Positions 1-6,160 are shown, numbered from the stretch's first letter. The stretch: 6,389 nt of DNA from Verrucomicrobiota bacterium (GCA_003972865.1 QOAX01000263.1:1-6389), one strand, 5' to 3'. The notes: a model not told the origin generated them from the sequence alone. Translations and numbers: made by a program.

Positions 1-1341
1 CACGCGCTTGGCCAAGCTGTCGGCGATCATCGCCGCAGACGGCGTCTCGATCATCACCCCGATCTCGAGCGCCTCGGCGAACGCCACGCCCTCGGCGCGA
101 AGCTGCCCGCGGCATTCGTCGAGCAGCACGTTGGCGGCCTCGAGTTCCTCCACGCCGGAGACCATCGGGTACATGATTTTCAGGTCACCAAAGGCGCTCG
201 CCCGCAGGATGGCGCGGAGCTGCGTGCGGAACAGGTCCTTCTCCTCGAGGCACAGCCGGATGGCGCGCCAGCCGAGGAACGGGTTCATCTCCGCCGCCAC
301 GTTCACGTGCGAGAGCAGCTTGTCGCCGCCGAGATCGAGCGTGCGGATGATCACCGGATCCGGCGCGAGCGACTCGGTCACCTGGCGGTATGCTGCAAAC
401 TGTTCCTCCTCGTCCGGAAGGTCGCTGCGGTTGATGAACAAAAACTCGGTGCGGAAAAGACCGACGCCGGTCGCGCCGCATTGCAGGACACTCTCGACAT
501 CGGCCGCACGCTCGATGTTGGACGAGAGGATGATCCGGTGGCCGTCCCTCGTCTCGGCCGCTTCGTCGTGGATAACCTCGAGGCTCTCCTCGATCGAGGT
601 CTGCCGCTCGACCAGTTGGCCATACTCGAAGAGCGTCTGCTCCGACGGCTCGATGACGACGAAACCGTTGAAGCCGTCGAGCAGCACCGACTGGCCGGTG
701 TGCAACTCGCTGATCGCCTCGCCCAGCCCCAGCACCGCCGGGATGCGCAGCGACCGCGCGAGAATGGCCGTGTGCGACGTGCGGCTGCCGACTTCCGTGA
801 CGAACCCCAGCACCATCGCCGGATCCATCATTGCCGTGTCGGAGGGCGTCAGGTCGTGGGCCACCACGATGCACGGCTCAGTCAGGTCGGCGAGGCCGGC
901 GCATGCCGGCTGGCCTGTCAGGTTGGCCAGCACACGCTGCGTCACGTCGCGGATGTCTGCCGCGCGTTCGCTGAGGTAGGCGTCGTCCACCTTGGCCAGG
1001 GCCTCGGCGTACTTCTCCGATGCCTGAAAAAACGCGAACTCAACCGAAACCAGGTCCTCCCGAATGAATCTCGACACCTCTTCGAGCAGCATCGGGTCCT
1101 CCAGCACGAGCAGGTGTGAGTCGAAAATCAGCGCCTCCTTGGCACCCATCGCATCGCGCAGCCGCCCCTGCAAGGTGAGGATTTGTCGGCGCGTCTCCGC
1201 CAAGGACACCTGAAGCCGATCCTCCTCCCCGGCCAGGTCGGACTTGGCGATGTCGCACTTCGCCGGGTCGATCCGCATGCGGTTCAACATCACGACACGG
1301 TTGCGGCTCACCCCCTGCGACACGGGGATGCCTCGCAGCAT
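1..1341 (-). CDS. ptsI: PTS enzyme I (phosphoenolpyruvate-protein phosphotransferase), C-terminus cut by window edge
   Basis: Enzyme I takes phosphate from PEP on a histidine and passes it to HPr, the first step of the cytoplasmic phosphotransferase system. The 447 residues visible read without a stop to the window edge; the family is about 575 long, so the last quarter, with the catalytic Cys, is outside. Seen: N-terminal MLRGIPVSQGV typical of the family; the phosphohistidine block GSRTSHTAILARS with His190 (E. coli His189); the PEP-binding TIM-barrel motifs GVGLFRTEFLF, EEEQFAAYR, RTLDLGGDK (Lys341) and NPFLGWRAIR; then IGVMIETPSAA near the edge. No GAF domain precedes it, so it is ptsI-like rather than ptsP. 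ATG 1341 is chosen because family similarity begins there and GGTGA lies 4 bases upstream. The frame stays open to another ATG at 1494 (51 extra residues, not family-like). Divergent from the nucleotidyltransferase gene; no HPr or EII gene is visible. Confidence 0.96.
   Translation of the reverse strand, partial: MLRGIPVSQGVSRNRVVMLNRMRIDPAKCDIAKSDLAGEEDRLQVSLAETRRQILTLQGRLRDAMGAKEALIFDSHLLVLEDPMLLEEVSRFIREDLVSVEFAFFQASEKYAEALAKVDDAYLSERAADIRDVTQRVLANLTGQPACAGLADLTEPCIVVAHDLTPSDTAMMDPAMVLGFVTEVGSRTSHTAILARSLRIPAVLGLGEAISELHTGQSVLLDGFNGFVVIEPSEQTLFEYGQLVERQTSIEESLEVIHDEAAETRDGHRIILSSNIERAADVESVLQCGATGVGLFRTEFLFINRSDLPDEEEQFAAYRQVTESLAPDPVIIRTLDLGGDKLLSHVNVAAEMNPFLGWRAIRLCLEEKDLFRTQLRAILRASAFGDLKIMYPMVSGVEELEAANVLLDECRGQLRAEGVAFAEALEIGVMIETPSAAMIADSLAKRV
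7..16. repeat. Repeated palindrome CTTGGCCAAG (copy 1)
   Basis: Exact copy within ptsI, also extended to a 12-bp palindrome (6-17). On the coding strand it is read as Leu-Ala-Lys, a different codon phase from the copies in the nucleotidyltransferase gene. Confidence 0.75.
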
Positions 1342-1513
1342 TTTCTCACCAGTTTTGCGCCGATCCAGCACGCGCGGGAGGGTAATCGAGGCTCCGAACT
1401 CGGGAAAGGCATTTAAGGGAAACGGTTCACCGGCGCCGCCGCCGGCATCCTCTGCGGCTTGATTGCAGTTGGTTTTCGGGGAAAACTGGGCCATCGGCCT
1501 ACGCCGCCCCGCC
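1342..1513. promoter_or_regulatory. Divergent intergenic region between ptsI and the nucleotidyltransferase gene
   Basis: This 172-base gap must hold the promoters of both flanking genes if the starts at 1341 and 1514 are right. It contains a perfect 6-bp inverted repeat with a 3-base spacer, GTTTTC-GGG-GAAAAC at 1472-1486, about 30 bases before ATG 1514, and a GC-rich run of repeated CCGCCG type at 1432-1446. The ptsI ribosome-binding site GGTGA lies at 1346-1350 on the minus strand. I see no convincing -35/-10 pair on either strand. The inverted repeat could be an operator or a short hairpin in the leader, which is inference only. Confidence 0.4.
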
Positions 1514-2848
1514 ATGCCCGACACCTCCAACATCCCCTCCGACAGCCTCAAGGCCGGCGCGCTCGGCTTGGCCAGGCGCCTGGCCAAGGCCGGGTTTCAG
1601 GTGTTTTGGGTCGGGGGCTGCGTGCGCGACGCCCGGCTTGGCCAAGCGCCGACCGACTACGACATCGCCACCGACGCCACGCCGGATGAGATCGAGCACC
1701 TGTTCCGTAAAACCATCCCTGTCGGCAAACAGTTCGGCGTGATCATGGTGCTCGAGGCCGGCCACGAATATCAGGTGGCTACCTTCCGCGCCGAGGGCGA
1801 CTACGCCGACGGCCGACGACCCGGCAGCGTCCGCTTCACCGACGCACGCGAGGATGCCCTGCGGCGCGACTTCACCATCAACGGCCTGTTTTACGATCCG
1901 CTCGCCGACGAGTTGCACGACTGGGTCGGCGGCCAGGCAGACCTCGAGGCCCGGCGCATCCGCACCATCGGCGATCCGGCGGAGCGCTTTGGCGAGGACC
2001 GGCTGCGCCTGCTCCGCGCCGTGCGCTTCGCTGTGCAGCTTGGGTTCGAGATCGAGCCGGCGACGTTCGCCGTCGTGCAGCAACACGCCGCCGCCATCCG
2101 CGAAGTGAGTGCCGAGCGAATTCGCGACGAGCTGCTAAAACTGTTCCGGCCGCTGCACGCCGCGCGCGGACTCGACCTGCTGCACGAGAGCCGGCTGCTG
2201 CCCGAGGTGTTGCCGGAGCTGGCCGCCACCATCGGCTGCGAGCAACCGCCTGAGTATCATCCCGAGGGCGATGTGTTCACTCACATTCGCCTCATGCTCA
2301 GCCACCTGCCGGCCGACGCCGGCACGACGCTTATTTGGTCAGTACTGATGCACGATATCGCCAAGCCGGCCACCCTCAGCCGCGACGGAGGGCGCATTCG
2401 TTTTTTGGGGCACGAAAAAGTCGGCGCAACCATGGCGCTGGAAATCATGAACCGCCTGCGCTTCCCCAAGGCCGAGAGCGCTGCGGTGAAAACCAGCGTG
2501 CGCCATCACATGCAGTTGAAGGACGCGCAACAGATGCGCCCCGCCACGTTGCGCAAACTGTTCCTCCGCCCGACCTTCCCGGTCGAGTTGGCGCTGCACC
2601 GGCTCGACAGCCTCGCCTCCTCCGGCAAGCTCGACAACTTCGAGTTTTTGGAGGCAAAGCTCGGTGAGTTCCAAGACCAGCCGGAGTTGCAAAAACCGCT
2701 GGTCGATGGCGGCGACCTGATCGCGCTTGGCCAAGTGCCGGGGGCGGAACTGGGCAGGCTGCTCAGCGACATCCGCGACCGCCAACTCGCCGGCGAACTC
2801 ACCACCCGCGAAAAAGCCCTCGCCTGGGCCCGCGAGGTGCTAGGCTAA
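1514..2848 (+). CDS. cca: CCA tRNA nucleotidyltransferase / poly(A) polymerase family protein with HD domain
   Basis: A class II nucleotidyltransferase of 444 residues that adds CCA (or part of it, or poly(A)) to RNA 3' ends in the cytoplasm. Seen in order: GGCVRD at 34-39 (nucleotide-binding helix-turn), the two metal-binding Asp in TDYDIATD (Asp48, Asp50), the RRDFTINGL motif at 117-125, and the GEDRLRLLRAVRF motif at 160-172 used in template-free nucleotide selection. A C-terminal half with an HD phosphohydrolase-like motif LMHDIAK (His280, Asp281) and RHH further on follows. Family members with these motifs may add CCA, CC, A or poly(A); sequence alone does not decide here, so the symbol is tentative. 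ATG 1514 is preferred; a TTG at 1463 would add 17 residues. Neither start has a good Shine-Dalgarno sequence. The gene ends 13 bases from the stop of moaE, which faces it. It carries two exact copies of the CTTGGCCAAG palindrome and a 22-bp palindrome. Confidence 0.94.
   Translation: MPDTSNIPSDSLKAGALGLARRLAKAGFQVFWVGGCVRDARLGQAPTDYDIATDATPDEIEHLFRKTIPVGKQFGVIMVLEAGHEYQVATFRAEGDYADGRRPGSVRFTDAREDALRRDFTINGLFYDPLADELHDWVGGQADLEARRIRTIGDPAERFGEDRLRLLRAVRFAVQLGFEIEPATFAVVQQHAAAIREVSAERIRDELLKLFRPLHAARGLDLLHESRLLPEVLPELAATIGCEQPPEYHPEGDVFTHIRLMLSHLPADAGTTLIWSVLMHDIAKPATLSRDGGRIRFLGHEKVGATMALEIMNRLRFPKAESAAVKTSVRHHMQLKDAQQMRPATLRKLFLRPTFPVELALHRLDSLASSGKLDNFEFLEAKLGEFQDQPELQKPLVDGGDLIALGQVPGAELGRLLSDIRDRQLAGELTTREKALAWAREVLG
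1567..1588. repeat. 22-bp perfect palindrome inside the nucleotidyltransferase gene
   Basis: The 22 bases read identically on both strands: ends CTTGGCCA and TGGCCAAG around a GGCGCC centre. It encodes LGLARRLAK in the N-terminal helix of the nucleotidyltransferase. The ends are the same half-sites as the repeated CTTGGCCAAG palindrome found elsewhere in the window. Confidence 0.8.
1637..1646. repeat. Repeated palindrome CTTGGCCAAG (copy 2)
   Basis: Exact copy lying inside a 12-bp palindrome GCTTGGCCAAGC (1636-1647). Here it is read in the codon phase Leu-Gly-Gln. Other exact copies are at 7-16, 2726-2735, 3198-3207 and 4536-4545. Confidence 0.75.
2726..2735. repeat. Repeated palindrome CTTGGCCAAG (copy 3)
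   Basis: Exact copy near the 3' end of the nucleotidyltransferase gene, read as Leu-Gly-Gln and preceded by GCG, as in copies 1 and 4. Confidence 0.75.
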
Positions 2849-2861
2849 ACTCCGCGGTTCC

Positions 2862-3254
2862 CTAAACCGACAGTGGTTTTTTCCAGATCGGCACTTTTTT
2901 CTTCATCTCGTCGATGAGGAATTGGCAGGCGTCGAATGCCTCCGGCCGGTGCGGCGCGACCACTTCCACCCACAGCGATGGCTCGTTCACCGGCACCACG
3001 CCGATGCGATGAATCAGGCGCACCGACTCCACCGGCCAACGCTTTTCGATGGCGTCGAAAATCAGGCCGAATTGGTGGCGGGCCATTTGCTCGTGGGCTT
3101 CATAATCGATCGCCGTGATTGGTGCATCGCCCTCGCTCCCGCGCACCACGCCCAAAAAACAGATGACCGCTCCCATGCCGTCACCCATCTCTCGGCGCTT
3201 GGCCAAGGCCGCCTCGTCGATCGCGTCAGTCGAAATGGTCAGCTCCATCTTCAT
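2862..3254 (-). CDS. moaE: Molybdopterin synthase catalytic subunit MoaE
   Basis: MoaE is the large subunit of molybdopterin synthase. It binds cyclic pyranopterin monophosphate and accepts two sulfurs from the MoaD C-terminus to make the dithiolene of molybdopterin in the cytoplasm. The protein has 130 residues, slightly shorter than E. coli MoaE (150). Seen: GAVICFLGVVRG at 28-39, YEA at 51-53, IHRIG at 81-85, PHRPEAF at 101-107, and the C-terminal KKKVPIWKK. In this last motif Lys118 and Lys125 have the seven-residue spacing of the E. coli catalytic Lys119 and Lys126. The tail after that motif is only five residues. ATG 3254 is fixed by a strong GGAGGT six bases upstream, which itself lies in the end of moaD. 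Last gene of the minus-strand cluster, meeting the nucleotidyltransferase gene tail to tail. One CTTGGCCAAG repeat lies in it. Confidence 0.95.
   Translation of the reverse strand: MKMELTISTDAIDEAALAKRREMGDGMGAVICFLGVVRGSEGDAPITAIDYEAHEQMARHQFGLIFDAIEKRWPVESVRLIHRIGVVPVNEPSLWVEVVAPHRPEAFDACQFLIDEMKKKVPIWKKPLSV
2864..2882 (+). terminator. Possible weak intrinsic terminator after the nucleotidyltransferase gene
   Basis: Sixteen bases after the stop, AAACC(G) at 2864-2869 can pair with (T)GGTTT at 2874-2879 around an ACAG loop, followed by a T run reaching 2882. Only five Watson-Crick pairs plus one G-T pair are formed, and half of the T run lies in the stem. It also overlaps the last codons of moaE on the other strand, so transcript collision or Rho may matter as much. 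Confidence 0.3.
3198..3207. repeat. Repeated palindrome CTTGGCCAAG (copy 4)
   Basis: Exact copy in the 5' part of moaE (minus strand), read as Leu-Ala-Lys. The flanking GCG on the plus-strand left side matches copies 1 and 3. Confidence 0.75.
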
Positions 3255-3257
3255 CAG

Positions 3258-3503
3258 TCAACCTCCCTGCACCGGCGGGAAAAACGAAACCTCATCGCCG
3301 TCACTGAGCACAAAATCGTCATCCTGATAATTCACTCCGACGGCTTTGAGCGTGCTGTTTTTTGCCTCTGCAAGTTTCGGAAATTGTTCGCAGACCCGTT
3401 CGTGTAGCTTGGCCAGTGTGGTTCCGTTTTCGATTTCGATCTCCGTTTTTTTGCAACCGGCAAAGTCGGCGAAGTAAGACCAGAATTGAACGGCGATAAT
3501 CAT
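3258..3503 (-). CDS. moaD: Molybdopterin synthase sulfur-carrier subunit MoaD
   Basis: MoaD is the ubiquitin-fold small subunit of molybdopterin synthase. Its C-terminal glycine is adenylated by MoeB-type enzymes, turned into a thiocarboxylate, and inserted into MoaE to deliver sulfur. The 81 residues match the usual family length. Seen: the beta-grasp start MIIAVQFWSYFADFAG, a central AVGVNYQDDDFVLSDGDEV block, and the diagnostic end FFPPVQGG with free Gly-Gly. ATG 3503 is chosen because similarity starts there. A GTG at 3518 would add five residues (MSSEQ) and overlap the hpt stop by four bases (GTGA), which would suit translational coupling; I cannot decide between them. Its stop is three bases from the moaE start. 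Confidence 0.93.
   Translation of the reverse strand: MIIAVQFWSYFADFAGCKKTEIEIENGTTLAKLHERVCEQFPKLAEAKNSTLKAVGVNYQDDDFVLSDGDEVSFFPPVQGG
3261..3266 (-). promoter_or_regulatory. moaE ribosome-binding site formed by the moaD Gly-Gly codons
   Basis: The last two sense codons of moaD, GGA GGT, are also a near-ideal Shine-Dalgarno sequence. The moaD stop TGA and three more bases make a six-base spacer to moaE ATG 3254. This decides the moaE start and makes termination on moaD adjacent to initiation on moaE, suiting equal production of the two subunits. Confidence 0.8.
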
Positions 3504-3514
3504 CTGCTCACTAC

Positions 3515-4066
3515 TCACAGCTCGCCGCTCACTGCCATTTTTTTCAGTACGCCGATGTGCGGGAGGTTGCGGTATTTTTCCGCGTAATCAAGGCCGTAGC
3601 CGACGACGAATTCGTCCGGGATTTCGAAGCCGACGTAGTCGGCGGGGATTTCATATTCGCGGCGCGCTTTTTTGGAGAGCAACACGCAGGTGCGGACCTG
3701 GCGCGGGGCCATTCCTTCGAGTTTGTCGATGACGGCTCGGAGCGTTTTGCCGGTGTCGAGGATGTCGTCCACGAGCAGCACGTCTCGCCCGGCGACGTCG
3801 AGTTTCAATTCCTTGGTGAACACCAGTTCACGCGACTCGGTGCCGTCGCGGTAGCTCGACACGCCGATGAAGTCGAGCCGCAGTGGTAGGTCGATTTCAC
3901 GCACGATGTCGGCCAGGAACATTAGTGTCCCGGTGAGCAACCCGACCACCACGAGGTCGCACCCGGCGAAGTCCGACTGCACTTGCGCCGCCAACTCCCC
4001 GACGCGCCGCCGGATTTCCTCCTCGGAAACCAGCACCTTGGCGATGTCTGTGCTGGGATCGCTCAT
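3515..4066 (-). CDS. hpt: Hypoxanthine phosphoribosyltransferase
   Basis: Purine salvage enzyme of 183 residues, the usual bacterial length, converting hypoxanthine (and often guanine) plus PRPP to IMP or GMP in the cytoplasm. Seen: VVGLLTGTLMFLADI near 40-54, where many relatives have a Lys at the position of Thr45; the flexible-loop Ser-Tyr pair in GVSSYRDG at 68-75; and the PRPP-binding loop VLLVDDILDTGKT at 96-108, with Asp100/Asp101 and the likely catalytic Asp104. The C-terminal FVVGYGLDYAEKYRNLPHIGVL at about 153-174 is split by the conserved GxGxDY-type purine-binding region and is characteristic of hpt. ATG 4066 follows the dUTPase stop by 16 bases; no clear Shine-Dalgarno sequence precedes it, so it may be read by coupling. 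Its TGA stop overlaps a possible GTG start of moaD. Confidence 0.95.
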   Translation of the reverse strand: MSDPSTDIAKVLVSEEEIRRRVGELAAQVQSDFAGCDLVVVGLLTGTLMFLADIVREIDLPLRLDFIGVSSYRDGTESRELVFTKELKLDVAGRDVLLVDDILDTGKTLRAVIDKLEGMAPRQVRTCVLLSKKARREYEIPADYVGFEIPDEFVVGYGLDYAEKYRNLPHIGVLKKMAVSGEL

Positions 4067-4082
4067 GGGGCGGGTGACGGCC

Positions 4083-4463
4083 TTAAATGTGTCTCGAGTC
4101 GGTCTCGTCCTTCTCGATGTAGCCGCTGTCTTGTCGCTGGAAGTTGACCTCGTTTTTCTTCACGTATGCCGCGAAGACATCATCGGCGCTCATGCCGAGT
4201 ACCTGCGCTAGGCTGATGAGGAAATGGAACAAATCGACAACCTCGACACGAGCGTTTTGCTCGTCAAGTTTCTGGTATTTGGCCCACCACTTCCACGGCA
4301 CGCTGTCGGTCAATTCGGCGATTTCCTGGCTCATGGCACGGCAGTAGTTGAGCACCCACTCGGTTTTCTGCTGGTCGCTCATCCTGTCGGTCTGCACGCC
4401 GATTCGCTCATTGAGTGACTTTTGCATTCGAAAGAGTTCACGTAATCGATCCGGCTGGTCCAC
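4083..4463 (-). CDS. Dimeric (all-alpha) dUTPase family protein
   Basis: A 126-residue member of the all-alpha NTP pyrophosphatase group, closest in pattern to the dUTPase_2 (dimeric dUTPase) family. That family hydrolyses dUTP to dUMP and pyrophosphate, keeping uracil out of DNA and feeding dTMP synthesis. Seen: RMQKSLNERIG at 12-22, the metal-binding ExxE (Glu47, Glu50) followed by PWKWW at 56-60, a second metal motif ExxD (Glu74, Asp77), and the signature KKNEVNFQRQDSGY at 102-115. The family also contains dCTP-acting relatives, so substrate is inferred. GTG 4463 is chosen because GGAGAG lies seven bases upstream; TTG 4499 would add 12 residues and ATG 4427 would cut into the conserved start. 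First gene of the cluster with hpt, moaD and moaE. Confidence 0.88.
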   Translation of the reverse strand: MDQPDRLRELFRMQKSLNERIGVQTDRMSDQQKTEWVLNYCRAMSQEIAELTDSVPWKWWAKYQKLDEQNARVEVVDLFHFLISLAQVLGMSADDVFAAYVKKNEVNFQRQDSGYIEKDETDSRHI

Positions 4464-4738
4464 GTGCCGACTCTCCGTGTTCAACCCCCGACAAATCAAG
4501 GTTTTTTGAAGAAATCTCGATGAGACAGCGCTTTACTTGGCCAAGCGAGGTAGTCTGCCAAACTAATTGGAAGTTGCCGGTGGCCTCGGCGAAAACTGCA
4601 TCACGACATGCACCCGGCGATTTGTCTTGAAGAAACGGGGCTTCAAACGGACGATGCCGGTGATCCGGTGTTACGTTTTTATCACGGCAACAGTAACTTA
4701 CCCCGCCCTTCGTCCGTATGATCATGGTTGTCGGTTCA
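4464..4738. promoter_or_regulatory. Divergent intergenic region between the dUTPase cluster and the TPR gene
   Basis: About 275 bases that should carry the promoters of the minus-strand cluster and the TPR gene. Seen: the dUTPase ribosome-binding site GGAGAG (4471-4476, minus strand), one exact CTTGGCCAAG palindrome at 4536-4545, and a perfect 6-bp inverted repeat TTGAAG/CTTCAA (4627-4632 and 4641-4646) with an eight-base loop. A short direct repeat of CCGGTG also lies around 4657-4670. On the minus strand a TTGGCA box at 4556-4561 could be a -35 element, but no good -10 follows at 16-18 bases. Short open frames across this stretch have no recognisable protein character and I treat it as non-coding. 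Confidence 0.4.
4536..4545. repeat. Repeated palindrome CTTGGCCAAG (copy 5, intergenic)
   Basis: Exact copy outside any gene I accept, 73 bases upstream of the dUTPase start at 4463. It shows that the repeat is not merely a by-product of codon choice. Because copies also lie inside genes, an operator role here is not implied by position alone. Confidence 0.75.
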
Positions 4739-6160
4739 ATGCATCGCACATTTCGATTTTTGACGCTTATGGCGCTGGTTTGCCTTGCGCTTGACCAAGC
4801 GCAGGCAGGTACATTGAAGGAGGCGCGCGAACTGTATGCCACCGGCGAGTACGCCAAGGCCATCAAGGCCAGCGAGGAGGCCATCGCCGCCAACGAGTAC
4901 GACAGCGGCTGGCGGTTGTTGCTGCTCCGGGGGCAGCTGGCCACCGGCGCGTATCCCGAGGCCAAGCGGTTTGCCACCCAATTGCTGGAGGATTACCGCT
5001 ACCGTTACAACGCCGAGGCGCTTTGGTTGTTTCATCTTGCCTACGAGGCCAACGGCGACACCGAGCAGGCCGGCCAGATGCTGCAGATCATCATGCAGTT
5101 CCTCAATGGCCAACGCGGCATCAGCGACGAGAACACGCTTGTCTTCATCGGGCGCGCGCTGCTCAAGGCCGCCGTTTCCGACCCCAAGCAAGTTAAGGAG
5201 AACCTGTTCGACCGCGTGCTCCAGTCGAGCCCCAACAATCGCGAGGCACTGCTGGCGGTCGGCGAACTGGCCCTAGCCAAGCGCGATTTCAAGCTGGCCG
5301 GCAGCACGTTCACTAGGGCGATCGGCCATTATCCGGAGGACGCTGACCTGCTGTTCGGGCTGGCCAAAGCCTACGCCGAGAGCGACCCGTCGCAGATGGA
5401 GGAACCGCTGCACACGGCGATGTTCACCAACCCCGACCACGTCCCGTCGCTGCTGTTACAGGCGCACAACCAGGCCGACGCCGAGCAGTATGACGCGGCC
5501 AACGGCATCCTGAAGGCCATCTTCAAAATCAACCCGCACCACGCCGGGAGCTGGGCTTTGCAGTCCGCGCTCCACACCGTTCGCAACGAGCCGGACAAAG
5601 CCAAGTCGGCGCGGGCGAGCGGCCTGAAATACTGGAAGACCAACCCGCTGGTGGATCACGAGATCGGCAAAAAGCTCTCGTCAAAATACCTCTTCACCGA
5701 GGGCGCGGCGCATCAGCGGAAGGCATTGGCTTTCAGTAAGGATTATATTCCGGCCAAGACGCAACTCGCGCAGGATCTGCTGCGGCTTGGCCGGGAGGAG
5801 GAGGGATGGAAACTGGCCGAGGAGGCGCACGAGGCCGACGGCTATGACGTGATCACGTTCAACCTGCTCACGCTGCATGACTCGCTGAAAAAGTACGTGA
5901 CGATCGACCGCAACGGGTTCCTGCTGCGGATGACCCGCGACGAGGCGGCGCTGTACGGCGACGAGGCGATCGACCTGCTCACCGAGGCCCGCGGGTTGTT
6001 CTCGAAAAAGTATGACACGCAAATCGAAGGCCCGGTGATCGTTGAGATTTTCCCCGAGAAAAAGGATTTCGCCGTGCGGACGTTTGGCATCCCGGGCGGC
6101 GACGGTTACATGGGGGTCTGCTTCGGCAGACTGATCACCGCCAACAGGGGAATCAGGTAA
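4739..6160 (+). CDS. Exported TPR protein, apparently truncated before its peptidase-MA-like domain
   Basis: The 473-residue product starts with a signal peptide: basic MHRTFR, a hydrophobic stretch to about 18, and a likely cleavage after AQA at 23. Residues 24 to about 420 are helical repeats of TPR type (for example ELYATGEYAKAIKASEEAI at 31-49, and blocks ending in SPNN, YPED, NPDH and NPHH), so it probably scaffolds proteins outside the inner membrane. Residues 432-468 (PVIVEIFPEKKDF, TFGIPGGDGYMGVCFG, LITAN) match the start of the C-terminal region of large secreted TPR/metallopeptidase-like proteins known to me from PVC bacteria. In those, the chain continues after ITAN with NSPAS-like residues and an HExxH-type helix. 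Here it changes to RGIR and stops. The catalytic part is missing, so this may be a decaying gene. ATG 4739 gives the best signal peptide; ATG 4718 would add seven residues. Neither has a clear ribosome-binding site. Confidence 0.8.
   Translation: MHRTFRFLTLMALVCLALDQAQAGTLKEARELYATGEYAKAIKASEEAIAANEYDSGWRLLLLRGQLATGAYPEAKRFATQLLEDYRYRYNAEALWLFHLAYEANGDTEQAGQMLQIIMQFLNGQRGISDENTLVFIGRALLKAAVSDPKQVKENLFDRVLQSSPNNREALLAVGELALAKRDFKLAGSTFTRAIGHYPEDADLLFGLAKAYAESDPSQMEEPLHTAMFTNPDHVPSLLLQAHNQADAEQYDAANGILKAIFKINPHHAGSWALQSALHTVRNEPDKAKSARASGLKYWKTNPLVDHEIGKKLSSKYLFTEGAAHQRKALAFSKDYIPAKTQLAQDLLRLGREEEGWKLAEEAHEADGYDVITFNLLTLHDSLKKYVTIDRNGFLLRMTRDEAALYGDEAIDLLTEARGLFSKKYDTQIEGPVIVEIFPEKKDFAVRTFGIPGGDGYMGVCFGRLITANRGIR
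4787..4802. repeat. 16-bp near-palindrome related to the CTTGGCCAAG repeat
   Basis: GCGCTTGACCAAGCGC is a palindrome apart from its two central bases. It equals the repeated element with one G-to-A change and GCG/CGC flanks on both sides, suggesting a full-length consensus GCGCTTGGCCAAGCGC. It lies in the signal-peptide coding part of the TPR gene. Confidence 0.6.

Noticed and set aside
185..874. Minus-strand open frame of 229 codons overlapping ptsI in another phase
   Set aside because: Its product is a low-complexity Arg/Gly/Ala/His-rich sequence; the enzyme I frame on the same strand carries all conserved motifs.
8..1119. Plus-strand open frames of 323 and 270 codons opposite ptsI
   Set aside because: They lie opposite a frame with full enzyme I motifs, their products are Ser/Arg- or Arg/Ala-rich without family character, and high GC makes long antisense frames common.
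1499..2086. Minus-strand open frame of 195 codons opposite the nucleotidyltransferase gene
   Set aside because: No recognisable motif, and the plus strand encodes every catalytic motif of the family there.
4671..4699. TTACGT and TAACTT at 17-base spacing as a promoter for the TPR gene
   Set aside because: The -35 box matches the consensus at only two positions and the leader to ATG 4718 would be very short, so support is too weak.
4438..4977. Minus-strand open frame of 179 codons across the divergent region into the TPR gene
   Set aside because: It overlaps both the dUTPase start and the signal-peptide coding region, has no domain character, and starts inside the TPR gene.
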